Assembly (NCBI RefSeq): GCF_015594845.1
Contig: NZ_JADNRK010000009.1
Span: forward strand, 1-64,000
Length of the DNA stretch: 64,000 nt
Direction of reading: 5' to 3'
Source of the DNA: Alkalibacter mobilis
GTDB lineage: Bacteria > Bacillota > Clostridia > Eubacteriales > Alkalibacteraceae
Positions 37,108-45,986 of the stretch are shown here, piece by piece. The stretch's first letter is position 1. Every line of letters begins with the position of its first letter. Made by a program: the position numbers and the translations under genes. The notes beneath the pieces were generated by a model that saw nothing but the letters and a program-made list of their open reading frames with translations, was not told the origin of the DNA and did no database searches.

Positions 37108-37701
37108 ATGCTAGTCACTAAACAAGCCCCTGATTTTACCGGATCAGCTTTTTATCAAGGCAAGATCAAAAAGGTTTCCTTGTCTGACTACCGTGGTAAA
37201 TGGGTCGTCGTATGTTTCTATCCAGGCGATTTCACATTCGTCTGACCGACCGAAATCTCACACATAGCCGTGAGCTATGACAAACTACAGGAGTTAAATG
37301 TTGAAGTGCTTTCCGTAAGTACAGACAGCGTCTTCTCTCACAAGATATGGAACGAAACAGAACTCAGCAAGATGGCAGGCAAAGACATGCCTTTCCCAAT
37401 GGTTTCAGATCAAACCGGTGCAATAGGCAAGCTTTATGGAGTTTATGACGAAGATGCCGGACAAAACGTTCGTGGAAGATTCCTCATCGATCCCGATGGC
37501 ATTATCCAAGCAGCCGAGATATTGAGCCCACCGGTAGGAAGAAATCCAAAAGAACTTGTTCGTCAAATCAAGGCTTACCAGCATCATCAAAAGACTGGAG
37601 AGGTCATGCCCTCTGGTTGGGAAGAAGGTGGCAGCACTCTTAAACCTTCAACCGATTTGGCTGGAAATGTTTGGAAGGTTTGGCAGCCGCCCAAGGAATA
37701 A
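37108..37701 (+). CDS. Selenocysteine-containing peroxiredoxin (AhpC/Prx family)
   Basis: 197 residues if TGA 37243-37245 is read as selenocysteine. ATG 37108 follows AAAGGAG. The frame runs LVTKQAPDF...[20 protein letters not shown]46-PTEI, then [13 protein letters not shown] and [11 protein letters not shown], to TAA at 37701. Position 46 is exactly the peroxidatic Cys of the FTFVCPTE motif. The family match continues unbroken on both sides of TGA, which rules out a simple truncation. The C-terminal VCP motif that supplies the resolving Cys in AhpC reads GEVMPSGW here, so the only other thiol is Cys36. It reduces peroxides in the cytoplasm. A SECIS-like hairpin starts 18 bases after the TGA, and selC, selA and selB follow. 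Similar Sec peroxiredoxins (PrxU) are known from amino-acid-fermenting clostridia. Confidence 0.95.
37263..37279 (+). promoter_or_regulatory. Bacterial SECIS hairpin
   Basis: CATAGC (37263-37268) pairs perfectly with GCTATG (37274-37279) around a CGTGA loop that contains the GU expected for SelB recognition. It starts 17 bases after the UGA, inside the coding sequence, as in other bacterial Sec genes. An alternative CTCAC/GTGAG pairing exists but is shorter. Confidence 0.75.
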
Positions 37702-37744
37702 CATTAGTAAGATGGGTTATTAAAAGCTGTTATAAATAAATGGT

Positions 37745-37783
37745 GGTGGTTCGAGATATAAGTATGATATTCGAACCACCTTT
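37745..37783 (+). terminator. Probable terminator after the peroxiredoxin gene
   Basis: GGTGGTTCGA (37745-37754) pairs with TCGAACCACC (37771-37780); the T-tract is only TTT, so read-through into selC is possible. Confidence 0.6.
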
Positions 37784-37839
37784 AAAAAAATTTAATTTTG
37801 TGTATAATTTTTTTATCTTAAAAGCTATAATCAAATCAT

Positions 37840-37936
37840 GGGAACGGATAAGCCCTGGTGGGTTTCACGGACTTCAAATCCGATGTCGGGCGGCAAGACC
37901 GTCCGAGGTGGGTTCAATTCCTACACGCTCCCGCCA
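37840..37936 (+). tRNA. selC: tRNA-Sec (UCA anticodon)
   Basis: 97 bases with encoded CCA. A six-pair D stem (AAGCCC/GGGTTT), anticodon arm CGGA-CTTCAAA-TCCG with anticodon TCA, a long variable arm (CGGGCGG/CCGTCCG) and T arm GTGGG/CCTAC are all characteristic of selenocysteine tRNA. The acceptor pairs GGGA.CG with CG.TCCC. It has an A-C mismatch at the fifth pair (37844/37928) and a G-A at the eighth, which are unusual for this tRNA. A TATAAT at 37803-37808 lies about 30 bases upstream and may be its promoter. Confidence 0.96.
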
Positions 37937-37955
37937 TTTTTAATGAAATTTACTA

Positions 37956-37989
37956 TGACTGGGAAGTCCATTCATCCCGGTCATTTTTT
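37956..37989 (+). terminator. Terminator or attenuator between selC and selA
   Basis: TGACTGGGA (37956-37964) and TCCCGGTCA (37975-37983) form nine pairs (one T-G), followed by six T. It would end selC transcription and make selA/selB depend on read-through or on regulated antitermination. Confidence 0.8.
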
Positions 37990-38006
37990 GCATAGGAGGA
38001 ATCTTG

Positions 38007-39437
38007 ATGGTCGCAGTTGACAAAAAATCAGTTCTTAGATCCATACCCCCAGTTAATGATCTGCTGGGAGATCCTATAATAATTGATTGCATTGAATCTC
38101 TAGGCAGAGAAACAGTTATTATTCATTTAAGGAAAATTTTGCAAAAAACAAAAGATTCTATAATTGCGAACAAAGAACATCGACTCAACTTGAAAATTCA
38201 AGATAAAGGGGATTTAAAACTTCAAATAATATCAGATTTGGTTGAATCCCTAAAGATTCAAGAGATGCGTTCTTTAAAAAAAGTAATCAATGCAACCGGG
38301 ATTGTTCTTCACACAAATCTAGGCCGAGCGCCCTTGCCTGACAGAGCTATAAACAAAGTTGCAGAGATCTCTTCCGGTTACAGCAATCTAGAGTACGATC
38401 TGGAAAAGGGCAAAAGGGGTTCCAGATACGATCACCTTGAAGAAGATTTGTGCAGATTGACCGGATCTGAATCTGCTGTGATCGTCAATAACAATGCGGC
38501 AGCCGTATTCTTGTGTCTCAATACGTTTGCTCAAGGTAAAGAAGTGATAGTGTCTCGTGGAGAACAAGTTGAAATCGGTGGCAGTTTTAGAATTCCCGAG
38601 ATAATCCAACAAAGTGGTTGTTTTATCAAAGAAGTGGGCACCACCAACAAGACCCATCCATCCGATTACGAAAATGCCTTAAGCGACAACACATCGATCC
38701 TACTTAAGGTTCACACCAGCAACTATAAAATTTCCGGATTTGTCTCATCAGTGGATTTAAAAGATATTTTGGTACCTGCAGAATGTCACGACATAATCAA
38801 AATGGAAGATCTGGGCAGTGGTTGCCTTTCTGAGTTGTCACTACTGGGACTTTCTCATGAAAAAACGCCAAAGGATTGTCTTGATGCCGGTGCTGACATC
38901 GTAACTTTTAGCGGAGATAAGCTCCTGGGTGGGTCGCAAGCGGGAATAATAATAGGCAAAAAAAATCTGATCGAAAGAATCAAAAAAAATCCATTGGCCA
39001 GGATAGTTAGATGCGACAAAATGACCATAGCGGCAATGAGTGCTGTTTTGGATATCTATCTTAGAACTGAAAATTTCATCAGCGAGATCCCTGTCTTGGA
39101 AATGCTTCATAAGGATAAAAATCAACTTTCAGAAGCTGCTAGACTACTGGAAGATACATTAAATAAAACTATGGAAAATTTATGCACCACAGAAATCATT
39201 GACGTCGAAGAAGAAGCCGGTGGAGGTTCTCTCCCTGGTGCAGTGCTGGAGGGCAAAGCAGTTGGAATACATGTTGTCGACAAATCTTTAAATTCCATTG
39301 CAAAATCTTTACGACAATGCAAAAGACCTATTATTTGCCGCATTGTCAATAATAAGTTGCTTCTTCATGTTCGAACCCTTAAAAAGGAAGACTTTCCCAT
39401 AATTGCTGAAGAATTGCGAAAGGTTTTAGGTGATTGA
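38007..39437 (+). CDS. selA: L-seryl-tRNA(Sec) selenium transferase
   Basis: 476 residues from ATG 38007 after AGGAGGAA; a TTG one codon earlier is also in frame. N-terminal domain starts SVLRSIPPVNDLL, followed by the conserved INATGIVLHTNLGRAPLP. The PLP-fold large domain carries FSGDKLLGGSQAGIIIG, with the Lys that binds pyridoxal phosphate. SelA converts seryl-tRNA(Sec) to selenocysteinyl-tRNA(Sec) with selenophosphate. It is encoded next to selC and overlaps or abuts selB. The selenophosphate synthetase gene selD is not in the window. Confidence 0.97.
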   Translation: MVAVDKKSVLRSIPPVNDLLGDPIIIDCIESLGRETVIIHLRKILQKTKDSIIANKEHRLNLKIQDKGDLKLQIISDLVESLKIQEMRSLKKVINATGIVLHTNLGRAPLPDRAINKVAEISSGYSNLEYDLEKGKRGSRYDHLEEDLCRLTGSESAVIVNNNAAAVFLCLNTFAQGKEVIVSRGEQVEIGGSFRIPEIIQQSGCFIKEVGTTNKTHPSDYENALSDNTSILLKVHTSNYKISGFVSSVDLKDILVPAECHDIIKMEDLGSGCLSELSLLGLSHEKTPKDCLDAGADIVTFSGDKLLGGSQAGIIIGKKNLIERIKKNPLARIVRCDKMTIAAMSAVLDIYLRTENFISEIPVLEMLHKDKNQLSEAARLLEDTLNKTMENLCTTEIIDVEEEAGGGSLPGAVLEGKAVGIHVVDKSLNSIAKSLRQCKRPIICRIVNNKLLLHVRTLKKEDFPIIAEELRKVLGD

Positions 39438-39438
39438 C

Positions 39439-41358
39439 ATGAAACACATAACTCTCGGAACAGCGGGACACATCGACCACGGAAAGACAGCTTTGGTTAA
39501 AATCCTGACCGGGGCAGATACGGACAGATTGAAAGAGGAAAAAATCCGTGGCATGACCATAGAATTGGGATTTGCTCACATGGAGGTCCCCTCCGGTTCT
39601 ACGGTCTCCATTATTGATGTTCCCGGACATGAAAAATTCATCAAAACTATGGTTGCCGGTATAACTGGAATAGATTTCGTAATTTTGGTCGTAGCAGCAG
39701 ATGAAGGCATAATGCCTCAAACCAGGGAACATTTGGATATTTTGTCAGTCTTGGGTGTAAACACTGGATTTGTTGCTCTGACTAAATCCGATTTGGTTGA
39801 TAAAGCTACGATCTTCAATAGACAAAAAGAAATTGCTACAGCTCTTAAGGAAACATCCTTAGATGGAATAGATATAATTCCTGTCTCTTCCATCACCGGT
39901 GAAGGTGTCGAATCCATCATAAATAAGATCGATGAACTTACAATAAAATCTTCCAAAAATTCCTACCAATCTTTATTCAGACTTCCTGTGGATAGAGTAT
40001 TCACCATCACCGGGCATGGCACCATAGTTACGGGGACTGTTTCCGGCGGCATAATTAAAAAGGGTGATACAGTTGAAATTTTACCCGAAGGTTTGTCATC
40101 CAAAGTTCGAAGTATTCAAGTCAGAAACAATTCTGTGACTGCTGCTATTGCTGGAGACAGGTGTGCTCTTAACCTTTCAGGTATAGAAAAGCAGGATATT
40201 AAAAGAGGGACCGTAGTAATTGAAAAAGATATGACAAAGCCTGTTTCTCTGATGGATGCTGTCGTTCACATGGTTCCCGGAAGCGTTGAACTTATTCATA
40301 ACCAAAGAGTGCATCTACATACAGGTACCACTACCGTTATAGCCAGGATCCGAATGTTAAACGGTGACAGTATCGAAGAAGGTTCTAAAGGCTACGTTCA
40401 ACTCAGATTAGAAGAACCAATAGTAGCACTTAGAGGCGATCGCTTTATAATTCGCTCCTACTCCCCAGTTAAAACAATTGGCGGTGGAACCATACTCTTT
40501 CACAAAACCAAAAGCAGAAAACGCTTTGATCCAAAGTCTTTTGAAATGCTTCAAATCGCTGAATCAGAAAACACTAGAGATCTCTTGGAAACCATAGTTT
40601 TTGATTCGAAGGGTCTGTTCAATCTGGAATCACTTTATAAAACAACTCTTTTAGACCGTGATCTAATTAAAAAAATATTGGATGGCATGATCAAAGAAGG
40701 AACTGTCCGATATTTAAGTTCTTCAGGCAACTACTTGAATAAAACTTGGTACGATGAAATAGTGTCAAAGATAAATGAAGAATTAGAAATATTTTTTAAA
40801 AAACATCCCTATAGATATCGAATGCTAAAGGAAGAAATTAAGAATAAAATTTTACCAGACTCGTCGGCCAAAGAATTTGAAGAATTGGCTGACATGTTGA
40901 TTGAGGAAGAAAAATTCAAGATTGACAGTCAATATTTTGAACCAATAGATAAAACAAGGCTTCAGTCTATAAAGACCTCTAGAGAAATAAACACAATCAA
41001 AGGCATTTTTTTAAATGAAGACCATCCGGTATGGACCATTTCACAAGTCTCCGAAAAAGTTAAAATCCCTCAAAAAACGGTGGAAGAGATCCTGCGTTTT
41101 TTGTCTGCGACTCAAATATTGGTGGAAGTTGAACCTGGATCATTTGTTTCAGCCAATAGCATCAATTTGGTATATAACCTTGTGGTTTCACAAATTAAAA
41201 CCCATGGTGCCATTACTGTAGCTCAGCTAAGGGACATTTTGAACACCAGTAGAAAGTCATCCATATATTTTCTGGAATACTTTGATTCCATAGGTGTTAC
41301 AGTGCGTTTAGACAACGACAGGGTTCCAGGACCGAATTTTGATAAATTCCGAACTTAA
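39439..41358 (+). CDS. selB: Selenocysteine-specific elongation factor
   Basis: 639 residues from ATG 39439, one base after the selA stop; a GTG at 39430 would overlap selA. The EF-Tu-like part is clear: [11 protein letters not shown] (P-loop), [27 protein letters not shown]. After about residue 360 come the winged-helix repeats that bind the SECIS hairpin; the last ends [26 protein letters not shown]. It delivers Sec-tRNA to ribosomes stalled at UGA codons such as the one at 37243. Tight linkage to selA suggests translational coupling. Confidence 0.97.
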   Translation: MKHITLGTAGHIDHGKTALVKILTGADTDRLKEEKIRGMTIELGFAHMEVPSGSTVSIIDVPGHEKFIKTMVAGITGIDFVILVVAADEGIMPQTREHLDILSVLGVNTGFVALTKSDLVDKATIFNRQKEIATALKETSLDGIDIIPVSSITGEGVESIINKIDELTIKSSKNSYQSLFRLPVDRVFTITGHGTIVTGTVSGGIIKKGDTVEILPEGLSSKVRSIQVRNNSVTAAIAGDRCALNLSGIEKQDIKRGTVVIEKDMTKPVSLMDAVVHMVPGSVELIHNQRVHLHTGTTTVIARIRMLNGDSIEEGSKGYVQLRLEEPIVALRGDRFIIRSYSPVKTIGGGTILFHKTKSRKRFDPKSFEMLQIAESENTRDLLETIVFDSKGLFNLESLYKTTLLDRDLIKKILDGMIKEGTVRYLSSSGNYLNKTWYDEIVSKINEELEIFFKKHPYRYRMLKEEIKNKILPDSSAKEFEELADMLIEEEKFKIDSQYFEPIDKTRLQSIKTSREINTIKGIFLNEDHPVWTISQVSEKVKIPQKTVEEILRFLSATQILVEVEPGSFVSANSINLVYNLVVSQIKTHGAITVAQLRDILNTSRKSSIYFLEYFDSIGVTVRLDNDRVPGPNFDKFRT

Positions 41359-41395
41359 AAAAACTGCATCTCAGCTGATCTGAGGTGCAGTTTTA
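41357..41395. terminator. Bidirectional terminator after selB
   Basis: CTGCATCTCAG (41364-41374) and CTGAGGTGCAG (41380-41390) form eleven pairs (one T-G) flanked by an A-run and TTTT. The DUF2284 stop codon lies at its right edge. Confidence 0.88.
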
Positions 41396-41926
41396 ATATA
41401 AGATCAAACAAAACCATGTTACTACATTATGCCCATTTAAAAATGTCATATTATGATTTTCACAAATTTCAGTAACCAAAATAGTCTGGCTTTCTATGCA
41501 TGGATACATTTTTTCGGGGTATTTGCATCTGGCATCCGGGTATGCGCAGACATCACATATCTCGCAAGACTCTGCCGTCAAAACCAGCACATCCGCATCC
41601 TTGCCAAAAACTTCACGGTGTACAGCTTGAACTATGTCTGTATGCTCATGCCTTGCTCCAAGCATTTCCTCCATATTCAAAATATCCTTCACTTCAGAAA
41701 TTGTGCTGAATATAAATGCATTTTTATAATTTGTGCATCGTTGTCTACATTCTTCCAAAGTTCCCACTGCGGGAGGACAAGACCACGAGTTGCCATATTG
41801 TGGACACTGTGCTTCACAGATCTTTCTTACATTAGGATAAAAATTCAACTCGTCCGTATTGAAAAAAGCATATTCAAATATGGGGTATTTGGCAATCCCC
41901 TTTTCAATTTCTTCTCTTGAAATCAT
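41393..41926 (-). CDS. DUF2284 predicted metal-binding protein
   Basis: 177 residues. Cys-rich: KICEAQCPQYGNSWSCPPAVG, CRQRC, ESCEICDVCAYPDARCKYPEKMYPCIES. This is the DUF2284 pattern, in which the Cys clusters are thought to bind a metal or iron-sulfur centre. Function unknown. The gene lies between selB and a SAM methyltransferase and shares no operon with either. Confidence 0.88.
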   Translation of the reverse strand: MISREEIEKGIAKYPIFEYAFFNTDELNFYPNVRKICEAQCPQYGNSWSCPPAVGTLEECRQRCTNYKNAFIFSTISEVKDILNMEEMLGARHEHTDIVQAVHREVFGKDADVLVLTAESCEICDVCAYPDARCKYPEKMYPCIESQTILVTEICENHNMTFLNGHNVVTWFCLILY

Positions 41927-42012
41927 GTAATCATTCCAATCATCTAAATTATTCTGATATATATGTTATCATAAATTTAATGATTGGAACAATATCAAAA
42001 TATATCTGCTCA

Positions 42013-42633
42013 TCAAGCTGGTGTACAAATGTACCAGGAAGCATGACTGTCCACGTCTATAACTTTGACCTCAAAGAAGCATTCCTTCATTTCCCTTATG
42101 CAACTTCTCATTTCATTTTCTGCTACCTTGATAAATTTAAAGTAATCTCCTCTTTCAAGCCACTCGATGATCGTAGTCAACAAATTTCGATTCTGGTTGT
42201 AATCGTATATTATTACTTTATATTTTGTTACCCTGCTCATTTCAGCATACATTTTCTTTCGCTCTTCATCCTTTAATCCGTGGGCCACATATGAAGCGAT
42301 GGAAATATCAAATGCCTTATCTTGAAAAGGCAATGCTTCAAGAACATTTGCATTGATAAAAACGATATCTTGGTTCTCCAGTTTATTCCTAGCTATTTCA
42401 AGCATTCTCTCTGCAGGATCTATACCCGTCACGGAAATTCCTTTTTCATTTAATACTGAGCACAGCGCTCCTGTGCCGCATCCCACGTCCACCATATTAT
42501 GGTAAACCGTTAAATCAATTTCACTTTTTATCACGTCTAATATTTTATCATAATGCTTTTTCTGGAATTCGTAAAACAAACCGTACGTAGGTGCAATAAA
42601 ATTGAATAACAGGTTACTGTATCTTTTACCCAT
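42013..42633 (-). CDS. Class I SAM-dependent methyltransferase
   Basis: 206 residues from ATG 42633; a TTG two codons earlier is also possible behind AAGGAG. The SAM site is VDVGCGTGALCSVLNEKG, with the second acidic residue in VTGIDPAERML and DKAFDISIASYVAHG as motif IV. It resembles the UbiE/Methyltransf_11 group. The N-terminal YSNLLFNFIAPTYGLFYEFQKKHYDKI is common in proteins that act on small lipophilic or metal-related substrates, but the substrate is unknown. Confidence 0.88.
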   Translation of the reverse strand: MGKRYSNLLFNFIAPTYGLFYEFQKKHYDKILDVIKSEIDLTVYHNMVDVGCGTGALCSVLNEKGISVTGIDPAERMLEIARNKLENQDIVFINANVLEALPFQDKAFDISIASYVAHGLKDEERKKMYAEMSRVTKYKVIIYDYNQNRNLLTTIIEWLERGDYFKFIKVAENEMRSCIREMKECFFEVKVIDVDSHASWYICTPA

Positions 42634-42873
42634 GGACAAGCACTCCTTTTACTAAATTTTTTTAATTCATCGATCGTATTTTAATTAAATGATTTTCCAA
42701 ACTTATCTCGCCATGACTACCATTATTTATTGATTCCATTTAGAATAAATTTATACACTGATAATCATACCAATATTTAGCTATGAGAATACTATAAATA
42801 CAGATAAACTTCAAGTATTTGAAGATTCGACTTCTTCTGGCTTTTGATCCGGCTTTTTAAACTAAAATCATGC

Positions 42874-42902
42874 CAAAAAAACAGAAAGCCCCTTAATGGG
42901 GC
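42874..42902 (-). terminator. Terminator of B12-riboswitch operon
   Basis: GCCCC (42898-42902 side) with GGGGC and TTAA loop, then TTTCTGTTTTTTT on the minus strand; a short stem with a slightly interrupted T-tract. Confidence 0.75.
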
Positions 42903-42912
42903 AGGTATGATT

Positions 42913-43695
42913 TTATGCATCACAAAATTTTTCACCTAGTCTTCCGGCTGTAAAAAATTGTCGAGTATAAAGATGTTTGGCATCCTTGATTATACTTTTA
43001 GTGCCAATTTCTTCAAGAATTTTCCCGTTTTTCATGACGTATATCTTGTTGCATATCTGTTCGGCCAGAGCCAAATTATGTGTTATGAACATAATAGAAA
43101 AACTTCTTTCTTTTTGAATATCTTTTAATAGAGTTATAATTTGTTTTTGAGTTGTTACATCCAGTGCAGAAGTGGCCTCATCACAAATTATTAATTCCGG
43201 GTCAAGTAAAACCGCTCTTGCAATAACTATTCTTTGCAATTCACCGCCGCTTAATTCGTGGGGGTATTTATTTAAATACTCCAAAGGCAACTTCATGGAA
43301 TTCATAATTTTATCTACTGAAATTTGAGCCCCTTTTCTATTACTTAGTTTGAAATTTATAAATGGTTCCAATAGATATTCGTTTATTTTCATTCTCGGAC
43401 TAAAAGTGCTCAATGGATCTTGAAAAATCATCTGAACTTTTTTGTAATATTCTTTTTTTTCTATTTTTGAAAGATTGGTCATCAGTTTTTCTTTTAAAAA
43501 AAAGTCCCCGCCATTCGCTTGAGTCAAATGAGTTATTATCCTGGCAAGAGTACTTTTACCACATCCACTTTCACCTACAAAGCCTACACACTCTGATTCA
43601 TATATTTCAAAGCTTACTTCTTTTAAAACTTTGTTTTGAGGTGTACCATAGTGTTTTGAAATTTTATCCCCTCTGAATATTAATTTATTATCCAT
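42913..43695 (-). CDS. Nickel/oligopeptide-type ABC ATPase (second)
   Basis: 260 residues from ATG 43695 with AAGGAGGCG upstream. Walker A GESGCGKSTLARII, Q-loop MIFQDPLSTFSPRM, signature LSGGELQRIVIARAVL, Walker B LIICDEATSALDVTTQ, H-loop MFITHNLALAEQI. These match the NikE/DppF/OppF group. It overlaps the partner ATPase gene by eight bases and is the last gene of the operon. With the other ATPase it powers the two permeases encoded upstream. Confidence 0.93.
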   Translation of the reverse strand: MDNKLIFRGDKISKHYGTPQNKVLKEVSFEIYESECVGFVGESGCGKSTLARIITHLTQANGGDFFLKEKLMTNLSKIEKKEYYKKVQMIFQDPLSTFSPRMKINEYLLEPFINFKLSNRKGAQISVDKIMNSMKLPLEYLNKYPHELSGGELQRIVIARAVLLDPELIICDEATSALDVTTQKQIITLLKDIQKERSFSIMFITHNLALAEQICNKIYVMKNGKILEEIGTKSIIKDAKHLYTRQFFTAGRLGEKFCDA

Positions 43696-44473
43696 ATTTC
43701 GCCTCCTTAAATCCTGGAATTGATCCAACCAGCTCTTTTGTATATGCTTTCAAGGGATTCTGAATAATTTCAATCGGAGTGCCAATTTCAACTATTTTTC
43801 CTTGCTGCATAACAATTATTCTGTCAGAAATCTGTGCTGCATACCCCAAATCATGTGTTACGATCAAAAAACTTGTGTTATCTCTATCTCTCATATTTTT
43901 GATTTCAGTCATAATATCGCGTTGAGTCAACACATCCAACGCACTTGTCGGTTCATCGGCCATAACCAGTTTTGGATCGAGAACCAATGCCATACCCAAA
44001 GCTATTCTTTGTTTCATTCCCCCGCTCAATTGATGTGGATAGGACTTCAAAACTTTTTCAACGTCGATAAATTTTAAACTTTTTAATATTTTTTTTGACT
44101 TGCTAAGCGCTTTTAAAGAAGATCCTCCCTGATGTCTCTTGATAAAATTAATAAACTGCTTGTCAATTCTCATTACTGCATCCATATAATCTCCTGGATT
44201 TTGAAAAACAAATGCAATTTCTTTTCCTCTTATTCTTTTTAAGTTATTTTCAGATAATACTTTTCCTTCAAACAAAATATTCCCACTGATTATTTGAGCC
44301 TTCGGCGGAAGCAATCGGATTATACTTTTCAAGAGCGTAGTCTTGCCCGAACCGCTCTCTCCAACTATTGTCAGTATTTCACCAGATTCAAGTTCGAATG
44401 AAATATCGCTTAAAACGCAACTATTGTCCATTTTGATATTCAATTTACTAACGGATAAAAAATTTTTTTTCAT
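43688..44473 (-). CDS. Nickel/oligopeptide-type ABC ATPase (first)
   Basis: 261 residues from ATG 44473 (AGGAC upstream). Walker A GESGSGKTTLLKSI, Q-loop FVFQNPGDYMDAVMRI, signature LSGGMKQRIALGMALV, Walker [21 protein letters not shown]-loop IVTHDLGYAAQI. It matches the NikD/DppD/OppD group. The family's C-terminal oligopeptide/Ni extension is short here (VGSIPGFKEAKYG). Confidence 0.93.
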   Translation of the reverse strand: MKKNFLSVSKLNIKMDNSCVLSDISFELESGEILTIVGESGSGKTTLLKSIIRLLPPKAQIISGNILFEGKVLSENNLKRIRGKEIAFVFQNPGDYMDAVMRIDKQFINFIKRHQGGSSLKALSKSKKILKSLKFIDVEKVLKSYPHQLSGGMKQRIALGMALVLDPKLVMADEPTSALDVLTQRDIMTEIKNMRDRDNTSFLIVTHDLGYAAQISDRIIVMQQGKIVEIGTPIEIIQNPLKAYTKELVGSIPGFKEAKYG

Positions 44474-44489
44474 AAACAAGTCCTATCTT

Positions 44490-45968
44490 TCACTGATTTT
44501 TGAAACCTAATCTCTCATCTATATAGTAGATTTCAGATATAAATCTATGAACTCCGTCTATTTCACTGCTGACTACTACGTTGCCCTCTTGATAATACAT
44601 GAAAAGTGAGGCAACATCCTCGACCAACAACTTTGCGCCCTCGATTCCCAACTGTTCTCTTTCTTGTTTTTCAGTTGCGTCATTTAACTTGTCGCAAATT
44701 TCATCAAATTTAGAATTTGAATAATTTCCGAAATTGCCTGCACTTCCGGTTTTATAGCTTGCATCAAAAAAATATTGGGGATCCCCAGAAGGAGCGGAAG
44801 TCCATCTTTCCCACAATAGATCAAATTCTCCCTTTTTTGCAATATCAGAGTAGTTCTCAACTTGAAAAACTTCTAATCCAATACCTATATCTTTATATTG
44901 AGATTGCATCGCAATGCCAATATTATTTGCTCCCGCTCCATGGTTGGTCCTGGAGTAATACTTCAATATTATATTCTCACCGTCTAACTCTCTGATCCCA
45001 TCGCCGTCCGTGTCCACTATGCCGGCATCATCCAACAATTCTTTTGCCTTTTCAGGAGAATACTCGTGCACATCTTCTCCCGAGGATCCGAATGGCAGCA
45101 TGCTGTTGAAAGGCCCCTTTGCATTTATACCATGTACAATATTATCTGCGTATGTCTGCTTGTCAATTCCATAAGCTAGAGCCTGCCTGAATTCTTTACT
45201 CTGCATATAAGGTTTTTCCATGTTCAGTCTTAAAAGGAATACTCTAAGATTCGCTCCCTTTAATACGACATACCTGTCATCATCTTTAAACAATCTTAAA
45301 TCGTTAGTCTCAATTTGTGGAGCAAAATCGATTTCTCCTGATTGCAACATCATGGCTCGGGTAGTGCCATCTTGTACGTATTTAACATCAACCGTATCAA
45401 TACCGATTTCACCACTCCAATGATATTCATTTTTTGATAATTTCATCCCGCTATCGGGATCAAATTCATCTACTAATTTTATAGTCAACATTTGCCCTTC
45501 AGCATCAATTGAATCCAAATTGAATTTTACATCTTCACGATCAGTTAATAGCAAGGCTCTCTCAATGGATTGTTTACAACTATCTGCAGTAACATTTTTT
45601 CCATTTTGAAATTTCACATTTTCCCTGATATTAAACACATACGTTTTTTCGTCAACTTCTGCATAACTTTCGGCCACGACCGGTTTAACATTCAAGTTCT
45701 CATCAATTTGAATCAGATTTTCTCCAATTCCGCAACGCGTCAATGTCCAACCATTCCAACCCTCAGTAGGTTCAATATTTGGATCGAGCCAAAAAATTGC
45801 CATATTGAGATTTTTGTCTTCACTGGAATTTATATTTGAATTGCTTGTTTCTCCTTCCCCCAACCCTGCCTGATTGGAATCGTCTTTCTGGCATCCAGCC
45901 CCAACAAACGCAATATTGATTATCATAATCATAATTATAGCGTAGAGAACTAAACTGTTCCTTTTCAT
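44490..45968 (-). CDS. Substrate-binding lipoprotein (SBP_bac_5, nickel/peptide type)
   Basis: 492 residues from ATG 45968 after GAGGGGGATA. Lipoprotein signal with FVGAGC. The fold is the large SBP_bac_5 type: NLMAIFWLDP-like start, TLTRCGIGENLIQIDENLNVKPVVAESY, ADSCKQSIERALL, EFRQALAYGIDKQTYA, and the C-terminal WTSAPSGDPQYFFDASYKTG. NikA-like and peptide-binding proteins share this fold. The GENLI and SGDPQYFF segments resemble the nickel/metal subset, and B12 control suggests cobalt, a corrinoid or its precursor as cargo; this is an inference from context. Confidence 0.88.
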   Translation of the reverse strand: MKRNSLVLYAIIMIMIINIAFVGAGCQKDDSNQAGLGEGETSNSNINSSEDKNLNMAIFWLDPNIEPTEGWNGWTLTRCGIGENLIQIDENLNVKPVVAESYAEVDEKTYVFNIRENVKFQNGKNVTADSCKQSIERALLLTDREDVKFNLDSIDAEGQMLTIKLVDEFDPDSGMKLSKNEYHWSGEIGIDTVDVKYVQDGTTRAMMLQSGEIDFAPQIETNDLRLFKDDDRYVVLKGANLRVFLLRLNMEKPYMQSKEFRQALAYGIDKQTYADNIVHGINAKGPFNSMLPFGSSGEDVHEYSPEKAKELLDDAGIVDTDGDGIRELDGENIILKYYSRTNHGAGANNIGIAMQSQYKDIGIGLEVFQVENYSDIAKKGEFDLLWERWTSAPSGDPQYFFDASYKTGSAGNFGNYSNSKFDEICDKLNDATEKQEREQLGIEGAKLLVEDVASLFMYYQEGNVVVSSEIDGVHRFISEIYYIDERLGFKNQ

Positions 45969-45986
45969 TGTTATCCCCCTCAAATA

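Noticed and set aside
37270-37701. A stand-alone 143-residue protein starting after the TGA
   Set aside because: It lacks a ribosome site and is only the C-terminal part of the peroxiredoxin; family similarity continues upstream through the TGA.
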